NCBI GenBank assembly: GCA_024516155.1
Contig: JAJJXM010000023.1
Span: forward strand, 186,001-250,000
Source of the DNA: Pyronema omphalodes
Lineage: Eukaryota; Ascomycota; Pezizomycetes; Pezizales; Pyronemataceae
Length of the DNA: 64,000 nt
Direction of reading: 5' to 3'
A program made the position numbers and the translations under genes. Shown piece by piece: positions 61,987 through 64,000 of the stretch; within the stretch, counting starts at the first letter, position 1; each line of letters opens with the position of its first letter. A model generated the notes under the pieces. The model saw only the letters and a program-made list of their open reading frames with translations. It ran no database searches and had not been told where the DNA came from.

Positions 61987-63235
61987 GACTGTTGCGGGGT
62001 GTTTATGTGGAGAAACTCGATCTATTGGTGAATTCGACTCGTTTTATGTACTGTTGAGATTCGTTGTCGATGTCTTAGGGTACGCGGGAGTCTTGGGAGT
62101 TGAAGTTAAGAGGCGCAATATTAAATTACAACAACTCTTGGTCGCGCTTTTTCTAGATCGCTCAAAGCTTTGGCCGGCCAAGATTGGGCTTATCCCGGTA
62201 TGGTGTCGTCACAATCGATAAGCTGGTAACCGAGTGGGTAGGTGTATGGATGTGTGGATTAACTGATTTGTGATCGATTACCGGGAAAGCGATGAAAGCT
62301 TAGGGGGCATGGCAGGCTTCTTATACTTGGTCTGTCACAGTTGAAAGGACTGTGGAGACAGTTGAACATAGACACTCTATGGTTGAGATGCAAACTGGGC
62401 AGAATACTTGCGTGCAGCAGCATATCTGGGATTTTTTTTGTTGAATGAGGCAGTGGATGAGCAGACAGGATTCCGGATCATTGTTGCGGTTGGATGCGTA
62501 CCTGGTTGGACAGACGTCATACTCAAGTACTTTACAGCGCGCGATGCAACGGGCAGCGGATGTGTGGCGAGTGGAGAGTGGCGATAGTGGCTGTGGAGAT
62601 GCTATCGACATGTTCAATGGCGAGCGGCGAAAAACATTTTTTAACAGAACGCGTTATTCTATCGCAACGTACAATATCAAATGCGAAACTTCCACATCGC
62701 TATTTGTAAAAATAGGAGTAAATAACCAATTCGAAATTCCAACTTGGCAGGAGGTTTCTGCAAATTTGAACGCGCAACAGCTCTATTCTACAAAAAGCTA
62801 GCGCAGAATCTAGTTGCAAATCAGTAGATTAGATTAGATAGATCCAACCCTGGTATGTGTGCGGCTGAGAGCTAGGTGGGCATGCGACGTGGAGGGGAGA
62901 ATCGAAGCCCGCAACCCTCTTGCCGTTTCGTTACGCGGCCATCACAGCACCTCCATTTCCACCGAATCACGAAATTGAAGCTGGAGGACGCGCCGTTTCG
63001 AAGCATAAGAATAACATACTTTTCTTTGCGACAATCTTCCAACTGGTATGCACTTCAGAAACACACTCCTGTTCACAAGCCAACTGCTTTCGGCTTTCCA
63101 TATCACTTCGACATGATTGTATCGTTCTACGCATCGAAGCTCAATCCGCCCTTCAAAGTTTAGACTTGAAAACTTACCACAACCGTTCCGCGCTACTACA
63201 GAACTTCCCGCGAACCGGCAATCAGATAACATACG
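61987..63235. other. Divergent region between DUF4112 gene and DCP2
   Basis: Holds the two promoters. Open frames of about 100 codons are present on both strands without family features. A tRNA-like stretch near 62890-62960 was examined and rejected. Confidence 0.5.
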
Positions 63236-64000
63236 ATGGAATCAACACAGATGACGGCAATCCCTAAGAGGAAGTCAGCCCAAGTGAGTTGCATACCTCC
63301 GGCGGGACGCACTGTATGCTAATAAGCTATACGTATAGGTAATAACAGGTTCTAGCTACCAAGAAATTACCGAGGACCTACTCACGAGGTAGCTACCCTG
63401 GGCATGCAGCCCGGTTGACATGTCGTGTTGACCAGATTTAGGTTTGTCTTGTTTGTTCCGGAAGAAGAGCTATCAACAGTCGAGGTCTGGATTTTGTTAA
63501 GCTTTTATCGCCATAACTAACTGTTGGTAGAGAATAGCCTTTCAACTCGAAGAAGCACATTGGTTCTACGAAGATTTTGTCAAAGAAATTAACCCCGAAT
63601 CTAAATCCGTACAACTCAAGTACTTTCTAGCACGATTGTACCCATGCATTCCGCCATCTGTCATCGCACACGTACCACAGAGAGATGCGGCAGAGATACA
63701 CCAGTTGTTTATGAACTACAAAGGCCATGTACCAGTACGTGGAGTCATCATGCTCAATGAGACAATGGATAAATGCGTCATGGTTAAAGGGTGGAAGGGT
63801 GGGGCTTCCTGGAGTTTTCCCAGAGGAAAGATTGAAAAGAACGAAACCGACATAGAGTGCGCCGAGCGAGAGGCGTGGGAGGAGACTGGAGTAATCGTCC
63901 AGGGCCTTGTTTTACCTGAAAATAAGCTTGAACATCGAGTTCACGGCACACAAGAAGTTTGGATGTATGTCATTCCGGGAATACCAGAGGACACCAAATT
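63236..64000 (+). CDS. DCP2: mRNA-decapping enzyme DCP2 (Nudix hydrolase), 5' part
   Basis: Removes the 5' cap of mRNA in cytoplasmic P-bodies, releasing m7GDP. Exons 63236-63283, 63339-63388, 63442-63484 and from 63531 past the right edge. The start MESTQMTAIPKRKSAQ splices to VITGSSYQEITEDLLTR, then FVLFVPEEELSTVE, then RIAFQLEEAHWFYEDFVKE. Together these form the DCP2 N-terminal regulatory domain that binds DCP1. The catalytic domain follows with VPVRGVIMLNETMDKCVMVK, WKGGASWSFPRGK and a full Nudix box GKIEKNETDIECAEREAWEETG, containing the metal-binding REAWEE glutamates. Branch-point-like TGCTAATAAG and AACTAAC lie before acceptors of introns 1 and 3. Sequence up to EVWMYVIPGIPEDTKF is present; the C-terminal half is missing. 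The N-terminal domain is more divergent than usual (LLTR for the common LCSR, RIAF for RICF). Confidence 0.93.

Noticed and set aside
62880..62960. tRNA-like sequence on the minus strand (GATGGCCGCGTAACG ... GGGCTTCGATTCTCCCC)
   Set aside because: D-arm-like and T-loop-like pieces are present, but the acceptor stem does not pair and the T stem and box B are broken; not supportable even as a tRNA pseudogene.

Overview
The window reads as chromosomal DNA of a filamentous ascomycete (Pezizomycotina). Genes carry many short introns with GT..AG borders. Typical fungal families are present: a TOK1-type potassium channel, a Zn2Cys6 regulator, an FSH hydrolase, GEP4, a chitin-binding glyoxal oxidase and a DUF4112 protein. 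A helotialean/leotiomycete source is plausible but the sequence does not prove it. Splice models were built by hand; total exon length is a multiple of three in every complete gene.

Layout. Position 1-1141 holds the 5' part of a secreted glyoxal oxidase (minus strand). About 16.7 kb without a recognisable protein gene follows; it contains a tRNA-Ser(AGA), a 210-bp TA-flanked MITE and a 793-bp decayed hAT transposon with intact 8-bp target duplication. A six-exon Zn2Cys6 regulator lies at 17.9-20.2 kb (minus), followed by a second gene-poor block of about 10.9 kb. From 31.1 kb gene density rises: a divergent, HDEL-tailed, BiP-like Hsp70 (671 aa, eight exons), tRNA-Gly(UCC), an FSH serine hydrolase, a TOK1 channel (621 aa), a single-pass surface protein, a small secreted cysteine protein, GEP4, an N6-mAMP deaminase-like protein (ADAL/MAPDA), the heterotrimeric G-protein beta subunit, a DUF4112 protein and the 5' part of the decapping enzyme DCP2, which runs off the right edge.

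Mobile and repeated DNA is the most distinctive content. Between 45.8 and 48.7 kb three different short inverted-repeat elements lie within 3 kb: an 81-bp palindrome flanked by TA, a 528-bp hAT-type MITE with perfect 8-bp target duplication, and a 488-bp element whose long terminal arms each carry three iterations of a TGCA..AT.CCCCC motif. The 81-bp palindrome recurs at 57.9 kb in opposite orientation, and both copies have a shared 33-bp sequence 560-680 bp to their left. From 48.7 to 60.7 kb the intergenic DNA is unusually rich in microsatellites and minisatellites, while the blocks at 1.1-14.6 and 21.1-31.1 kb have few.

The genes do not form a pathway. They are independent housekeeping, signalling and surface functions: ER folding (Hsp70), mitochondrial cardiolipin synthesis (GEP4), modified purine salvage (ADAL), membrane excitability (TOK1), G-protein signalling (G-beta), mRNA turnover (DCP2) and secretion to the outside (glyoxal oxidase, small secreted protein).
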